Assembly: GCA_015662475.1 (NCBI GenBank)
Contig: DQUB01000191.1
Span: forward strand, 1 to 31,249
Reading direction: 5' to 3'
Origin: Pyrodictium sp.
GTDB lineage: Archaea > Thermoproteota > Thermoprotei_A > Sulfolobales > Pyrodictiaceae
Length of the DNA: 31,249 nucleotides
A model generated the notes under the pieces. That model saw only the letters and a program-made list of their open reading frames with translations. It had not been told where the DNA came from and ran no database searches. A program made the position numbers and the translations under genes. Of the stretch, positions 1 to 7,641 are shown in pieces (position 1 is the first letter of the stretch; each line of letters opens with the position of its first letter).

Positions 1-720
1 CCTGTACAAAGTATTAGAGTTTTAAAGCCGACAGCAATTTTTGGCGCACCACAACTATACCAAGCACTACTCTCTGCTGGTCTAGCAAAGCTAGATAGTC
101 TACGCTTTGCTGTTAGTGCTGGAGCACCACTACCTGCAGAGGTTAGAGAGGGTTGGGAGAAACAGGTTGGAGCACCACTACTACAGTTGTATGGTATGAC
201 GGAGGCTGCTCCAGTCTCAGCAACACTCCCCCAAGACAACCCCTTAGGCAGTATTGGTAGGCCTATGCCAGGTGTTGAAGTTGCACTGGTAAGCCTAGAA
301 GATCCAGGTAGAAGGGTTCGCGAGGGTGTGGGCGAGCTTCTAGTTAGAGGTCCTATGGTGATGAAAGGCTATGGCGATCCAGAGGAGACTAGAAAGGTCT
401 TCTTAGGAGGATGGCTTAGAACTGGCGATATAATCGAGATCCGAGATGGCCATCTATACTTCCGCGGCGTGCGCAAGAGGATGTTGAAGTATAAGGGCTA
501 TCCCATATTCCCACGAGATCTAGAGGCTATACTCGAAAAACATCCAGCTGTCGAGAAGGCTGAAGTCTATGGAGAGCCTGCTGGAGAGCTAGGACAAGTT
601 CCTGTAGCAAAAGTCTGGCTTAAGAGTGGGGTGAAAGTTGATGTGAAAGAGCTTCTAGAATGGGTTAACAGTAGAGTTGCACCCTACAAGAGGATTAGAA
701 GGATAGAGGTTGTGGGCTAG
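1..720 (+). CDS. Acyl-CoA synthetase / AMP-dependent ligase, C-terminal part (5' end outside window)
   Basis: The frame is open from base 1, so this is the 3' part of a longer gene; the ATG at 187 is internal. It belongs to the ANL superfamily of adenylating enzymes, which activate a carboxylic acid with ATP and transfer it to CoA. Visible motifs are YGMTE (the A5-type acyl-adenylate motif), GELLVRGPMVMKGY, then WLRTGDI (the ribose-binding Asp), and a C-terminal lid with KYKGYPIFPRDLE and a late lysine in PYKRIRRIE, near the usual catalytic lysine position. The acid substrate cannot be told from this fragment. The gene is convergent with cbf5, and the two TAG stops share the palindrome CTAG at 717-720. 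Confidence 0.93.
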   Translation, partial: PVQSIRVLKPTAIFGAPQLYQALLSAGLAKLDSLRFAVSAGAPLPAEVREGWEKQVGAPLLQLYGMTEAAPVSATLPQDNPLGSIGRPMPGVEVALVSLEDPGRRVREGVGELLVRGPMVMKGYGDPEETRKVFLGGWLRTGDIIEIRDGHLYFRGVRKRMLKYKGYPIFPRDLEAILEKHPAVEKAEVYGEPAGELGQVPVAKVWLKSGVKVDVKELLEWVNSRVAPYKRIRRIEVVG

Positions 721-1784
721 CTTTTCCCCTCCTGTTTCTCCTTCGCTCTCTCCTTCTTTTTCTTCCAAGCACTTGGATAGACTCCAGGCTTCATTATAAC
801 CCTCTTTATCCTAAAGGCTATCCCTTTCCTAGCCTTTTCTACCTCTTGGGCGCTCATCTCAGCAGTAGCCAAAGCCACTAGTTCGCCTTTAAGAGTCAAT
901 ATTGCTACTAGATCGCCCTTCTTTATGTTAGCGTGAAGCCTAGCTATACCTGGAACCGCTAGATGAGCGCCATGGGCTATCGCGTCAACAGCTGTATCTC
1001 TTATAACGACTTTAGGTAGATGGCTTATGGCATACTCCATCGGGAGAATATACCTTCTAAGCAGATCATCTCTACCTTCAACCTTCCAGCGGTAGAGAGC
1101 CTCGCTAAGCTCTTGCAGTCTAACAATCCCCTTATCCTCGTGGAATGGGCCACTTCTAATCCTCCTCAACTCCCTCATGTGTGCTCCAACGCCGAGTATA
1201 AGGCCGATATCGTGGCAGAGCTTCCTCATATAGGTTCCAGCTTCACAGTCAACTCTCAACAATGCATAACGTCCATCATACTCTAGAAGCTCTATGCGGT
1301 TTATACGCTTCTTACGAAGACTCCTCTTAACACTACTACGCAGTGGAGGCTTCTGGTATATCACACCCTCAAACATCTTCACAACCTTCTTAAGCTCCTC
1401 CTCTGGAACAGGATGATGCAGCTGCATTACACAGATATACTCTTTACCTGTATGCACTACTGTGCCAATGATCTTGGTAGCCTCTTCAAGAGCTACAGGA
1501 AGCATGCCAGTAACCTTAGGGTCTAACGTACCACCATGACCAGCTTTGTTTAGGCCAAGCATCCTCTTAATCCACGCAACAACCTCGTGGCTTGTAGGAC
1601 CTGGCGGCTTGTCTAGAGGGATAACACCCTTCCTAATATGCTCCTCTATAGGCCTCTCCCAAGGCAGTTTACCGTAGTCGGGACTCGTCTCCTCCTCTGC
1701 CTTAACAATCCACTCGCTTTTAACACCACCAAACTCGTCTAGTCTACGAATAAACTCTAGCCCTTTACTCGTTATGTCAGCCAA
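717..1784 (-). CDS. cbf5: Cbf5/dyskerin-type tRNA and rRNA pseudouridine synthase
   Basis: Catalytic subunit of archaeal H/ACA ribonucleoproteins, which convert guide-selected uridines of rRNA to pseudouridine; it can also act on tRNA U55. The TruB-like core shows GHGGTLDPKVTG with the catalytic Asp about residue 90, preceded by IPLDKPPGPTSHEVVAWIK. A C-terminal PUA domain follows (HGAHLAVPGIARLHANIKKGD), with a Lys-rich tail. Length of about 355 residues is normal for archaeal Cbf5. GTG at 1793 sits on top of the ribosome binding site. TTG at 1784 is preceded by GGGTG with 6-base spacing, so I prefer it; the choice changes only 3 residues. It is the last gene of the minus-strand ribosomal block, about 100 bases after L14e. 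Confidence 0.96.
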   Translation of the reverse strand: MADITSKGLEFIRRLDEFGGVKSEWIVKAEEETSPDYGKLPWERPIEEHIRKGVIPLDKPPGPTSHEVVAWIKRMLGLNKAGHGGTLDPKVTGMLPVALEEATKIIGTVVHTGKEYICVMQLHHPVPEEELKKVVKMFEGVIYQKPPLRSSVKRSLRKKRINRIELLEYDGRYALLRVDCEAGTYMRKLCHDIGLILGVGAHMRELRRIRSGPFHEDKGIVRLQELSEALYRWKVEGRDDLLRRYILPMEYAISHLPKVVIRDTAVDAIAHGAHLAVPGIARLHANIKKGDLVAILTLKGELVALATAEMSAQEVEKARKGIAFRIKRVIMKPGVYPSAWKKKKERAKEKQEGKS

Positions 1785-1899
1785 ACCCAGCACCCTACCC
1801 GTGGAGAAAAAGAAGGTGCTAGAGAATAAACTGTTGGTCTAAAGACTGGAGGTCTAGCTACAAAAGTGTTTAGAGGTTGCCAGAGAGCCTAGGCAAGAC

Positions 1900-2196
1900 C
1901 TAGACAAGGCCAGGTTTTAGCTCAACCTTTACACGCTCCCTCATAAAGTCTAGCAGGCCTGCTTGCTCTAAAGCCTTTTTAACCTCTTCATCGCTAGCAC
2001 CAGGCTGTATGTCTATCTTGTAGGGCAGCACTTCGATGTGGTTTATATTGGCTCTTCTCCTCTTCACACCACTAACATCCTTAGGGCCAGTGATTAGGAC
2101 AAAGTTGTCATCTATTATGTCTACAATCACACACTTCCTACCAGCTTCACGACCACGTAGTTTAACACAGAGTCTTCCAACCTCTATCGCAGGCAT
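1900..2196 (-). CDS. rpl14e: 50S ribosomal protein L14e (eL14)
   Basis: Large-subunit protein shared by archaea and eukaryotes. The N-terminal KOW-like barrel reads EVGRLCVKLRGREAG followed by KCVIVDIIDDNFVLITGP, then the RRRANINHIEVLPYKIDI segment typical of the family. Length is 98 residues. An upstream GTG at 2202 exists, but GGGTGAG lies 5 bases before the ATG at 2196, which matches the usual MPAIEVGR start. The neighbours Cmk upstream and Cbf5 downstream are the classical crenarchaeal order. The 155-base leader is unusually rich in hairpins and may regulate this gene. Confidence 0.95.
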   Translation of the reverse strand: MPAIEVGRLCVKLRGREAGRKCVIVDIIDDNFVLITGPKDVSGVKRRRANINHIEVLPYKIDIQPGASDEEVKKALEQAGLLDFMRERVKVELKPGLV

Positions 2197-2225
2197 ACAC
2201 ACTCACCCATACTCTAGCCCACCTA

Positions 2226-2320
2226 GCCTCTTAGAGGGTTTTAGCTCTTTAGGCAAAGAGCATGATACTCTGCTAATGCTCTCACGAGAAGTTGAATCTG
2301 CCTATGGCCTGCCACATAGG
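2226..2320 (-). promoter_or_regulatory. Hairpin-rich leader upstream of L14e with alternative pairing
   Basis: In the minus-strand transcript this segment offers several perfect stems. CCTATG/CATAGG lies at 2301-2306 with 2315-2320. AGAGCAT/ATGCTCT pairs 2276-2282 with 2257-2263. GCTCTTT/AAAGAGC pairs 2255-2261 with 2244-2250 around a 4-base loop. CCTCT/AGAGG lies at 2226-2236. The second and third stems compete for the same bases (2257-2261), so only one can form at a time, as in attenuators and riboswitch-like leaders. Pairing was found by eye; no known riboswitch consensus is recognised. Confidence 0.4.
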
Positions 2321-2357
2321 TGGAATTTTTGGCTAGAAAACCACTAGCGTGTTCTGG

Positions 2358-2948
2358 CTAGCCTATACATGCACGCTGGTAGTGCTCGAGATAGCCGAGT
2401 CGTTTAAGCTTGCTGCATAGGAATGTTTTAATGACCTCGTAAGCCTCTTCTATGCTTAGCTTTGAAGTGTCTATAACCAGATCAAATATCGAGAGGTCGT
2501 TGACGTCGAAACCGTAGTAGTCTTTGAAACGTCTAGCCTGCATATTCTCTCTAACAAGCGTTTCACGGAGAACTTCAAACTCGCTTCTACCTTCACGAGC
2601 AGCAATACGTTTAACTCTAACATCGAGTGGTGCTGTAATGTATATTTTCGCGTCTGCAGTGTGAGCTAAAACCCAAGCTACAAGATGACCTTCAACAACA
2701 ACATTGCCTCTTCTACTCAACTCAAGAGTCATCCTATCTATTTCAAAGTCGATGCTTGGGTCTTCAGCTGCAAGCCTATTCAGCTCTTCAAGGCTAACAC
2801 CAAGTTTTCTCGCTATCTCGCGGAAAATACTACCAGCAGAATGTAGTTCTAACCCAAAATCCTTGGCTATGAGACGTGCATACGTTGTTTTACCGCTACC
2901 TGGAGGCCCACTAACAGCTATAACAGGACCACGCTTGCCCGAGCTCAA
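2358..2948 (-). CDS. cmk: Archaeal cytidylate kinase
   Basis: Transfers phosphate from ATP to CMP or dCMP. The P-loop GPPGSGKTTYA lies at about residues 14-24. HSAGSIFREIARKLG and VVEGHLVAWVL match the archaeal Cmk substrate region, and the lid region contains RIAAREGR and ENMQARRFKDYYG. Length of 196 residues is typical. Translation starts at TTG 2948, whose bases overlap the TGA stop of L34e (TTGA at 2945-2948), implying coupled translation. The gene sits between L34e and L14e as in many crenarchaea. Confidence 0.95.
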   Translation of the reverse strand: MSSGKRGPVIAVSGPPGSGKTTYARLIAKDFGLELHSAGSIFREIARKLGVSLEELNRLAAEDPSIDFEIDRMTLELSRRGNVVVEGHLVAWVLAHTADAKIYITAPLDVRVKRIAAREGRSEFEVLRETLVRENMQARRFKDYYGFDVNDLSIFDLVIDTSKLSIEEAYEVIKTFLCSKLKRLGYLEHYQRACIG

Positions 2949-3280
2949 GACTCGGCAGCCGCGCTAGATTGTTGAGTTCTACTGGCTATAATCTTCTCAA
3001 GCTCAGCAATAACTTGCTCTCTTATAGTCTTCTTCAACACCTTTTCCAGACACCTTACACAAAGAACACCGCCAAACATACGCTCCGGCCTCTTCTGCGA
3101 GAGAGGAAGGTTTCTAAGCTCTACAGGTCTTAGCCTAGGCACGCCATTCAAAGGCATACCACACATTCCACAGCGAGCAGGACCAGGCTTACGCTTCTCA
3201 TAGTGTATAACCGTTCTACCTCCAGGCGTTCTACGGTAGACACGACGTCTACTTCTCGTCCTCAGAGCTGGTCGAGGCAC
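2945..3280 (-). CDS. rpl34e: 50S ribosomal protein L34e (eL34)
   Basis: Large-subunit protein with a zinc-binding pattern: CGMC near residue 38 and CVRC near residue 76. The start region VPRPALRTRSRRRVYRRTPG is the family N-terminus. An upstream ATG at 3301 would add seven unusual residues. GTG at 3280 is preceded by GGGGGTG with 7-base spacing and gives the expected N-terminus, so I chose it. The start lies inside the end of the EMC3/YidC-like gene (32-base overlap) and the stop overlaps the cmk start. Confidence 0.93.
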   Translation of the reverse strand: MPRPALRTRSRRRVYRRTPGGRTVIHYEKRKPGPARCGMCGMPLNGVPRLRPVELRNLPLSQKRPERMFGGVLCVRCLEKVLKKTIREQVIAELEKIIASRTQQSSAAAES

Positions 3281-3782
3281 TTTCTCGCACCCCCACGACA
3301 CCCGCTTTTGCTAGCCTCCTATAAACGCTAACTGCTAGAAGTGGTTCTTCGACAAGAGGTAGCCAGAGTATGTATCCGAGCACGATAACTAGTACTGGCA
3401 TGGTATAACATGCACCATCTACAGCAAAGCTTATGAATGGTATACAGAGTTTCATCGGCACTAAAAACCTGTAGGCTCTATAGCCTACCACAATCGATAA
3501 TATGTAGAGAGTTAGCAGGAGCATGAAACGGTAGAATTGGATACGCATAAATCTCCTCCTAAACTCTTCAAAGATAGGCCTATACTTCTTCAACCTCCTC
3601 ATAGCACGCTTATCAGGCTGCCTACCAAGCTTCCGAAGTTCATCAGCACCAATTTCCAGTACTAGCTTTGCAATAGCATAGTTTTGAACACCTCTTAAAC
3701 TCAAAAACACAGCCATATCGGCCAATAGTATCGAGGATAGGGGTAGGAGGATGAGGAAGAGCGTCTGTATGAGAAGATCCAA
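3249..3782 (-). CDS. EMC3/TMCO1-like (DUF106) membrane insertase of the YidC/Oxa1 superfamily
   Basis: Small membrane protein of 177 residues with hydrophobic segments at about residues 3-28, 86-108 and 122-145. A charged cytoplasmic helical hairpin (IGADELRKLG to RRFMRIQFYR) lies between the first two, the layout of archaeal DUF106 proteins related to YidC, Oxa1, EMC3 and TMCO1. These are thought to insert membrane proteins together with or beside SecYEG. Its place two genes after secY fits that role. Starts at TTG 3782 and ends in a Ser/Glu-rich tail overlapping the L34e start. Family assignment is firm; a direct insertase role is inferred. Confidence 0.88.
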   Translation of the reverse strand: MDLLIQTLFLILLPLSSILLADMAVFLSLRGVQNYAIAKLVLEIGADELRKLGRQPDKRAMRRLKKYRPIFEEFRRRFMRIQFYRFMLLLTLYILSIVVGYRAYRFLVPMKLCIPFISFAVDGACYTMPVLVIVLGYILWLPLVEEPLLAVSVYRRLAKAGVVGVRESASTSSEDEK

Positions 3783-3797
3783 GACCAGATCTAACCT

Positions 3798-4442
3798 CTA
3801 ACGTAGTTTCTCGATGAGCTCCACAATCTTCCTAGCCGCTATCGAGGGGTCGCCTTCAACGTTGTAGACTATGTAGACGCTAGAAGCAACCAGTACAGCA
3901 CTAGCTATAGCTGCGCTACGTGCTATCTCCAACAACTCCTTGATAATCTCAATATCGCTCATATCAGCCCTATACCTGCTCTTATCCCTCATCTGCCTAG
4001 CAAGTATCTCCTCTGGCTTCGACTCAACAACAACGATGGAGTCTGGTTTAAGCACACTAACCACTCCAAATGGTAGACCAGGCCAATAGCCCGTAGAGGT
4101 TCTAATTATAGCGTGTGTATCTACTAGCAGAACACCACTTTCATCGAGTTTCGACGATGCTTCTTCCACTATTGCTTTAGCAGCCTCCTCTTGAAGCTCA
4201 AGCTGGCGACGTAGAGGAAGATGTCTAATCTGGTCACGATGTTCTACCAATCCGAGTCTTTTCCCTGCAATCAACATGAAGTCGCCAAAGTTTAGCACTA
4301 GATGTTTCACTTTACGCTCTTCCAAGATCTTTGATACTTCGCGTAAAACAGTGGTTTTGCCAACACCTGGCACTCCTGTCACTATGAGTGTTAGGAAGGG
4401 GTTTCGAGAGACCAAGACCTCAAACCCTGCTACAGACAACAA
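3798..4442 (-). CDS. adkA: Archaeal-type adenylate kinase
   Basis: Interconverts AMP + ATP with 2 ADP. The P-loop is VTGVPGVGKTTVLREVSKIL near residue 21. LVLNFGDFML and RDQIRHLPLRRQLELQEEAA are hallmarks of the archaeal AdkA family, unlike the bacterial Adk with its lid domain. DTHAIIRTSTGYWPGLP is the conserved central motif. The start is uncertain: TTG 4442 follows a stop codon directly and adds about 15 residues before the usual N-terminus; TTG 4415 is an alternative. The gene lies just downstream of secY, the conserved order. Confidence 0.94.
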   Translation of the reverse strand: MLSVAGFEVLVSRNPFLTLIVTGVPGVGKTTVLREVSKILEERKVKHLVLNFGDFMLIAGKRLGLVEHRDQIRHLPLRRQLELQEEAAKAIVEEASSKLDESGVLLVDTHAIIRTSTGYWPGLPFGVVSVLKPDSIVVVESKPEEILARQMRDKSRYRADMSDIEIIKELLEIARSAAIASAVLVASSVYIVYNVEGDPSIAARKIVELIEKLR

Positions 4443-4472
4443 CGTCTAACCAAATAAGTGTAGAGGCTATGT

Positions 4473-5867
4473 TTACGATACGAGCCGTCTTAGTACTGGG
4501 TACATCTCTAACGTTCTCTCATACGCTAACGTTAGGTAGAAGTTGTACACTATGCCTACTGAAAGCACTAGACCAGATCCAGAGCCGTAAGCGCCAAAGA
4601 AGTCTGCTACAACTGCTATTACGCCAACAATTATCGAGCTGATCAACGTTAGCGAGTATATATACTTTTCAAGTACTTTTGCCAATAGTCTTGGGCTTCT
4701 CCTAATACCTGGAATTTGAAGGCCAGACTTCACTATGTTCTCAGCTTGCTTCTCCGGATTCAAACCAGCAACTTCAACCCAAATGAAGCCAAAGAGTATT
4801 GACAGTGTTATCCACGCTATAGTGCTTGTAAGCGCTCTCAAAGGCTCTGAAACAACATTTAGAAGGCCTCTTGGAGGCGTCATATACGTTGCAAGCATGT
4901 GGAGAGCTTGCGCTATGGGGTTTGCTGGTCCTCCTAGTGCTGCTGCAATCCCGGCAAACACTTGTATATCTGCAACAAATATTGCTACAAAGAGTATTGG
5001 TATGTTGGTCACATACAAGAATTGTAGTGGGATTCTACTACGTATAGTGCCCATACGTGGACTAGCAATTGGTATGTAGACCCTCATTAGCTGGAGATAG
5101 ACTAGCACCGCTATAATGACGAAGGTCATTATAAGGCCCACTAAGTCTGGCAACCCCTTCCTAAGCACTACACCAGCCCAATTACCATTCAGTATAGCTT
5201 CTGCAAGCACACCATAGTACTGCTGACCGTTTGTACCAGGAGCAGGTATAGGCCCACCTATCTCCCAGAACATACCCTTAGCAACATTTGCAACTATGAA
5301 GAGGCTAAGAGCAGAACCAAGACCCCAACCCTTCCTAGTCAACTCGTCAAACCATAGAAGTATCAGTGTTGCAAGCACAAGCTGTATAACAACACCAACT
5401 CTCTGTATAGGTGTTGCTGGACAAGCCGTAATACCACCACCAAGAGCTGGCACCCAGAATGTACATCCTAGAGCATACATGCTAGCTTCAAAAGCTGCAA
5501 AGAGTAGAGCAAGAGTACGCTGAGCACCCATAAACAGCCTTCTATCACGTGGTTTCGTTAGATCAAGTTTTAGCAAACCACCACCAACAAGAACTTCCAA
5601 CACTATACCTGCTGTCACAATAGGACCTATACCAAGCGTCATAAGCGAACCAGTAGTCATGCCAAGCAGTATTGATGCAAGCGTAGGACTTGTCTGAGCA
5701 CCTGTAACTGGCACACCTAGAAGAGGTATTTCACTCATTACAAGGTATAGTATGACTATTAGGCTTGTCCACGCAAGCCTAGTGGGTAGAGATGGCCTTC
5801 TAACCGGCTTCTTAACCGATGGAATAAAGTTTGAAAACGCTGCTAATGCTTCTAGCACACCCAACAA
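4473..5867 (-). CDS. secY: Preprotein translocase subunit SecY
   Basis: Central pore subunit of the SecYE-beta protein translocase in the cytoplasmic membrane, 464 residues with about ten hydrophobic segments. SVKKPVRRPSLPTRLAWTS leads into the first helix (YLVMSEIPLLGV), and the plug region is TLASILLGMTTGSLMTLGIGPIVTAG. The start region LGVLEALAAFSNFIPSVKK matches crenarchaeal SecY; TTG 5867 is the longest start and GTG 5858 is possible. It follows L15 after 113 bases that contain a TATA-like box, so it may have its own transcript start, and leads an adk-EMC3-L34e-cmk run. Confidence 0.97.
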   Translation of the reverse strand: MLGVLEALAAFSNFIPSVKKPVRRPSLPTRLAWTSLIVILYLVMSEIPLLGVPVTGAQTSPTLASILLGMTTGSLMTLGIGPIVTAGIVLEVLVGGGLLKLDLTKPRDRRLFMGAQRTLALLFAAFEASMYALGCTFWVPALGGGITACPATPIQRVGVVIQLVLATLILLWFDELTRKGWGLGSALSLFIVANVAKGMFWEIGGPIPAPGTNGQQYYGVLAEAILNGNWAGVVLRKGLPDLVGLIMTFVIIAVLVYLQLMRVYIPIASPRMGTIRSRIPLQFLYVTNIPILFVAIFVADIQVFAGIAAALGGPANPIAQALHMLATYMTPPRGLLNVVSEPLRALTSTIAWITLSILFGFIWVEVAGLNPEKQAENIVKSGLQIPGIRRSPRLLAKVLEKYIYSLTLISSIIVGVIAVVADFFGAYGSGSGLVLSVGIVYNFYLTLAYERTLEMYPVLRRLVS

Positions 5868-5900
5868 ACACGCACCGAGCTCTCAACACTAGCCCAACCC

Positions 5901-5908
5901 TATAAAAA
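5901..5908 (-). promoter_or_regulatory. TATA-like box upstream of secY
   Basis: On the minus strand TTTTTATA stands about 34-41 bases before the secY TTG. This places a transcript start near 5880, a short leader typical of crenarchaea. It lies in the 113-base gap after L15, one of the longer gaps in the superoperon. Judged by eye only. Confidence 0.4.
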
Positions 5909-5980
5909 CAGTCTAGTTGACTACACATCCCGACACAAGTGTAGAAGGTGTTAGACGGGAAACAGAGTCTAACACGTTGA

Positions 5981-6445
5981 TTAGCTTGCTTCACCTTTAG
6001 CAGACAAAACAACTACTTTGCCACCAGCCTCTTCAATCTTCTTTATAGCTCTCTCTGTAGCCATAGGCACTATAACCTTTAGCTTTTTAGTAACTCTACC
6101 TCTACCAAGCAACCTGTTATAGCCTAGCTTAGCCAAGTCCACTACTATCATGTCACCCTCTCTACTTGCAAGGCCTTTCTCAAGCCAGTCATCGACCTTC
6201 TCATCGAGTTCGCCTACATTTATCTCCATAGGCTTATAGACTAGTGATGGAGGTCTGTTAAAGCCATGCTTGCCAAACCATGTTGGCGCGTACTTGACAA
6301 CCCAGCTCCACTTGTGCTTGTGCATACCAGCAGCACCAAAACCGCCTCGCGAACCGCTACCGCGATGCTGGCCTATTCTACCCCAACCCATCGTTCTAGT
6401 TCTACCACGCAACTTCCTACTCTTCTTCCTCCTACGAACAACCAT
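5981..6445 (-). CDS. rpl15: 50S ribosomal protein L15 (uL15)
   Basis: Large-subunit protein, 154 residues. The glycine-rich RNA-binding N-terminus (RGRTRTMGWGRIGQHRGSGS) and GGFGAAGMHKHKWSWVVKY are the archaeal signature. The C-terminal domain contains GYNRLLGRGRVTKKLKV and AIKKIEEAGGKV. Starts at ATG 6445, 28 bases after L30. Last gene before secY, the conserved order across archaea and bacteria. Confidence 0.97.
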   Translation of the reverse strand: MVVRRRKKSRKLRGRTRTMGWGRIGQHRGSGSRGGFGAAGMHKHKWSWVVKYAPTWFGKHGFNRPPSLVYKPMEINVGELDEKVDDWLEKGLASREGDMIVVDLAKLGYNRLLGRGRVTKKLKVIVPMATERAIKKIEEAGGKVVVLSAKGEAS

Positions 6446-6473
6446 TCACGATCACCTACCACAGACCACAGAT

Positions 6474-6980
6474 TTAGAGCATGCGTTTGATGAGCTCGTT
6501 TATAGCCTCTCCTCTATAGCCTAGCTCTCCACCAGCACCATAGGGCTTCTTTATGCTTCCACGGAACCCTCCACGTGGTGGGTGTAGACGAAATACTGGC
6601 TTTATAATCCAAGTGTGTGTCCTCTTGTCCTTCAACTTGTGCAACATTATCTCTCCACGAAGAAGCTTGTCGGCAAGCTCTTCAAAACTTGAAATTCCAA
6701 GTTTCTCTCTAAGATATTCCTCTGTAAGAGGTTTGTTGCCTGGAATCCTACCCCTTCTACGCAACAGCTCGATCAATGTTTCCCTGTTTATCTCACCCCA
6801 AGTAACCCAATCCTTGACCTTGTGCAACATACCCCATATTCCTGGTAGAGTCGATGGATACAATACACAGTGGAATTTACGGTGCAACCTTAGCAGACTG
6901 AGCGTATAGCGTATGTCTGGTGGTACTCCAACTCTACCTCTAAGCCTTATAATCGCGTAAAGCTTGACATCCTCGCTCAA
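6474..6980 (-). CDS. rpl30: 50S ribosomal protein L30 (uL30)
   Basis: Archaeal/eukaryotic-type L30 (L7 family in eukaryotes), 168 residues. AIIRLRGRVGVPPDIRYTL is followed by LRLHRKFHCVLYPSTLPGIWGMLHKVKDW, both diagnostic, with RLHPPRGGFRGSIKKPYGAGG at the C-terminus. TTG 6980 overlaps the TGA of S5 in a TTGA tetramer (6977-6980), so its translation probably depends on ribosomes finishing S5. That matters because S5 carries an internal amber codon. Confidence 0.96.
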   Translation of the reverse strand: MSEDVKLYAIIRLRGRVGVPPDIRYTLSLLRLHRKFHCVLYPSTLPGIWGMLHKVKDWVTWGEINRETLIELLRRRGRIPGNKPLTEEYLREKLGISSFEELADKLLRGEIMLHKLKDKRTHTWIIKPVFRLHPPRGGFRGSIKKPYGAGGELGYRGEAINELIKRML

Positions 6981-7639
6981 GCTTTACCAGCCCCCATACC
7001 AGCTCTAAGCCAGTCTTTAGGCGTAACAAACTTATATGTCTGCTTTAAAGCCTCGTAGGTAGCCTTCACAAAGTTTATTGTTGTTCTAGTTTCTCCTCTT
7101 GTGAAAGTCCAAACATCACGTATACCGGCAAGCCTCAATACCACCTTAGCAGCATCTCCTGCTACTAATCCAGTACCCTTTGGAGCAGGCTTTAGCACGA
7201 TTCTGACACTACCAACCTTTCCCTGCACTACAAACGGCACGCTATGAGGTTCTCCGCAAAGGCACTCCCAGCTACCACAACCACGGCGAACGGGGATTAT
7301 GTTGAGTTTAGCATTCCTGATAGCCTTGTCTATGGCAATTCTAAGCTGTCTAGCTTTACCCTGTCCAACACCAACAAGACCATCCTCGTTGCCAACAACA
7401 ACCACTACACGGAATCTATTAATTCTACCAGCATCAGTCATCTTCTGGACAAGCGTAACATCAACAGTTTCTACTTTAAGCTCAGGACCAACAAGATAGT
7501 CAACTATCTCTGGCTCTAATATTGGCAGGTTCTTCTCGAATATCTCGTATATGCTCTAAATCTTACCCTCCTTCACAAGCTTGCCTACAAACGTTCTAGG
7601 CTTCCACTCAGTCTCAACTTCAGAGTTGTAAGCTGACAT
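6977..7639 (-). CDS. rps5: 30S ribosomal protein S5 (uS5) interrupted by an in-frame TAG
   Basis: Small-subunit protein involved in decoding accuracy. Starting at ATG 7639 (GGGTGAG just upstream, beside the L18 stop) the frame gives a normal archaeal N-terminus containing ETEWKPRTFVGKLVKEGKI. Codon 28 is TAG. The same frame then continues with SIYEIFEKNLPILEPEIVDY and VTLVQKMTDAGRINRFR, the S5 dsRNA-binding-like domain with VGQGKARQLRIAIDKAIRNA, and the conserved RRGCGSWECLCGEPHS and PAPKGTGLVAGDAAK. Apart from the amber it is full length (220 codons). The next NTG start, ATG 7441, lies after conserved residues and has no ribosome binding site. Possible explanations are readthrough, a sequence error or a true mutation. 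Confidence 0.85.
7556..7558 (-). other. In-frame amber codon within S5
   Basis: The plus strand reads CTA at 7556-7558, TAG on the coding strand, in the context AAG ATT TAG AGC ATA. Recognisable S5 residues lie on both sides without a frame change. In other archaeal S5 proteins this position is a variable polar residue such as Ser, Thr or Lys (recalled, not aligned here). TAG differs from AAG, TCG or CAG by one base. Confidence 0.9.
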
Positions 7640-7641
7640 GC

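Noticed and set aside
2036..2347. 103-residue plus-strand frame over the L14e leader
   Set aside because: It is antisense to L14e, has no family features, and its region is better explained by leader hairpins.
7556..7558. Pyrrolysine or reassigned amber codon as explanation of the S5 stop
   Set aside because: No pyl genes or special tRNA are visible here and TAG ends many neighbouring genes; kept only as one possibility to be tested.
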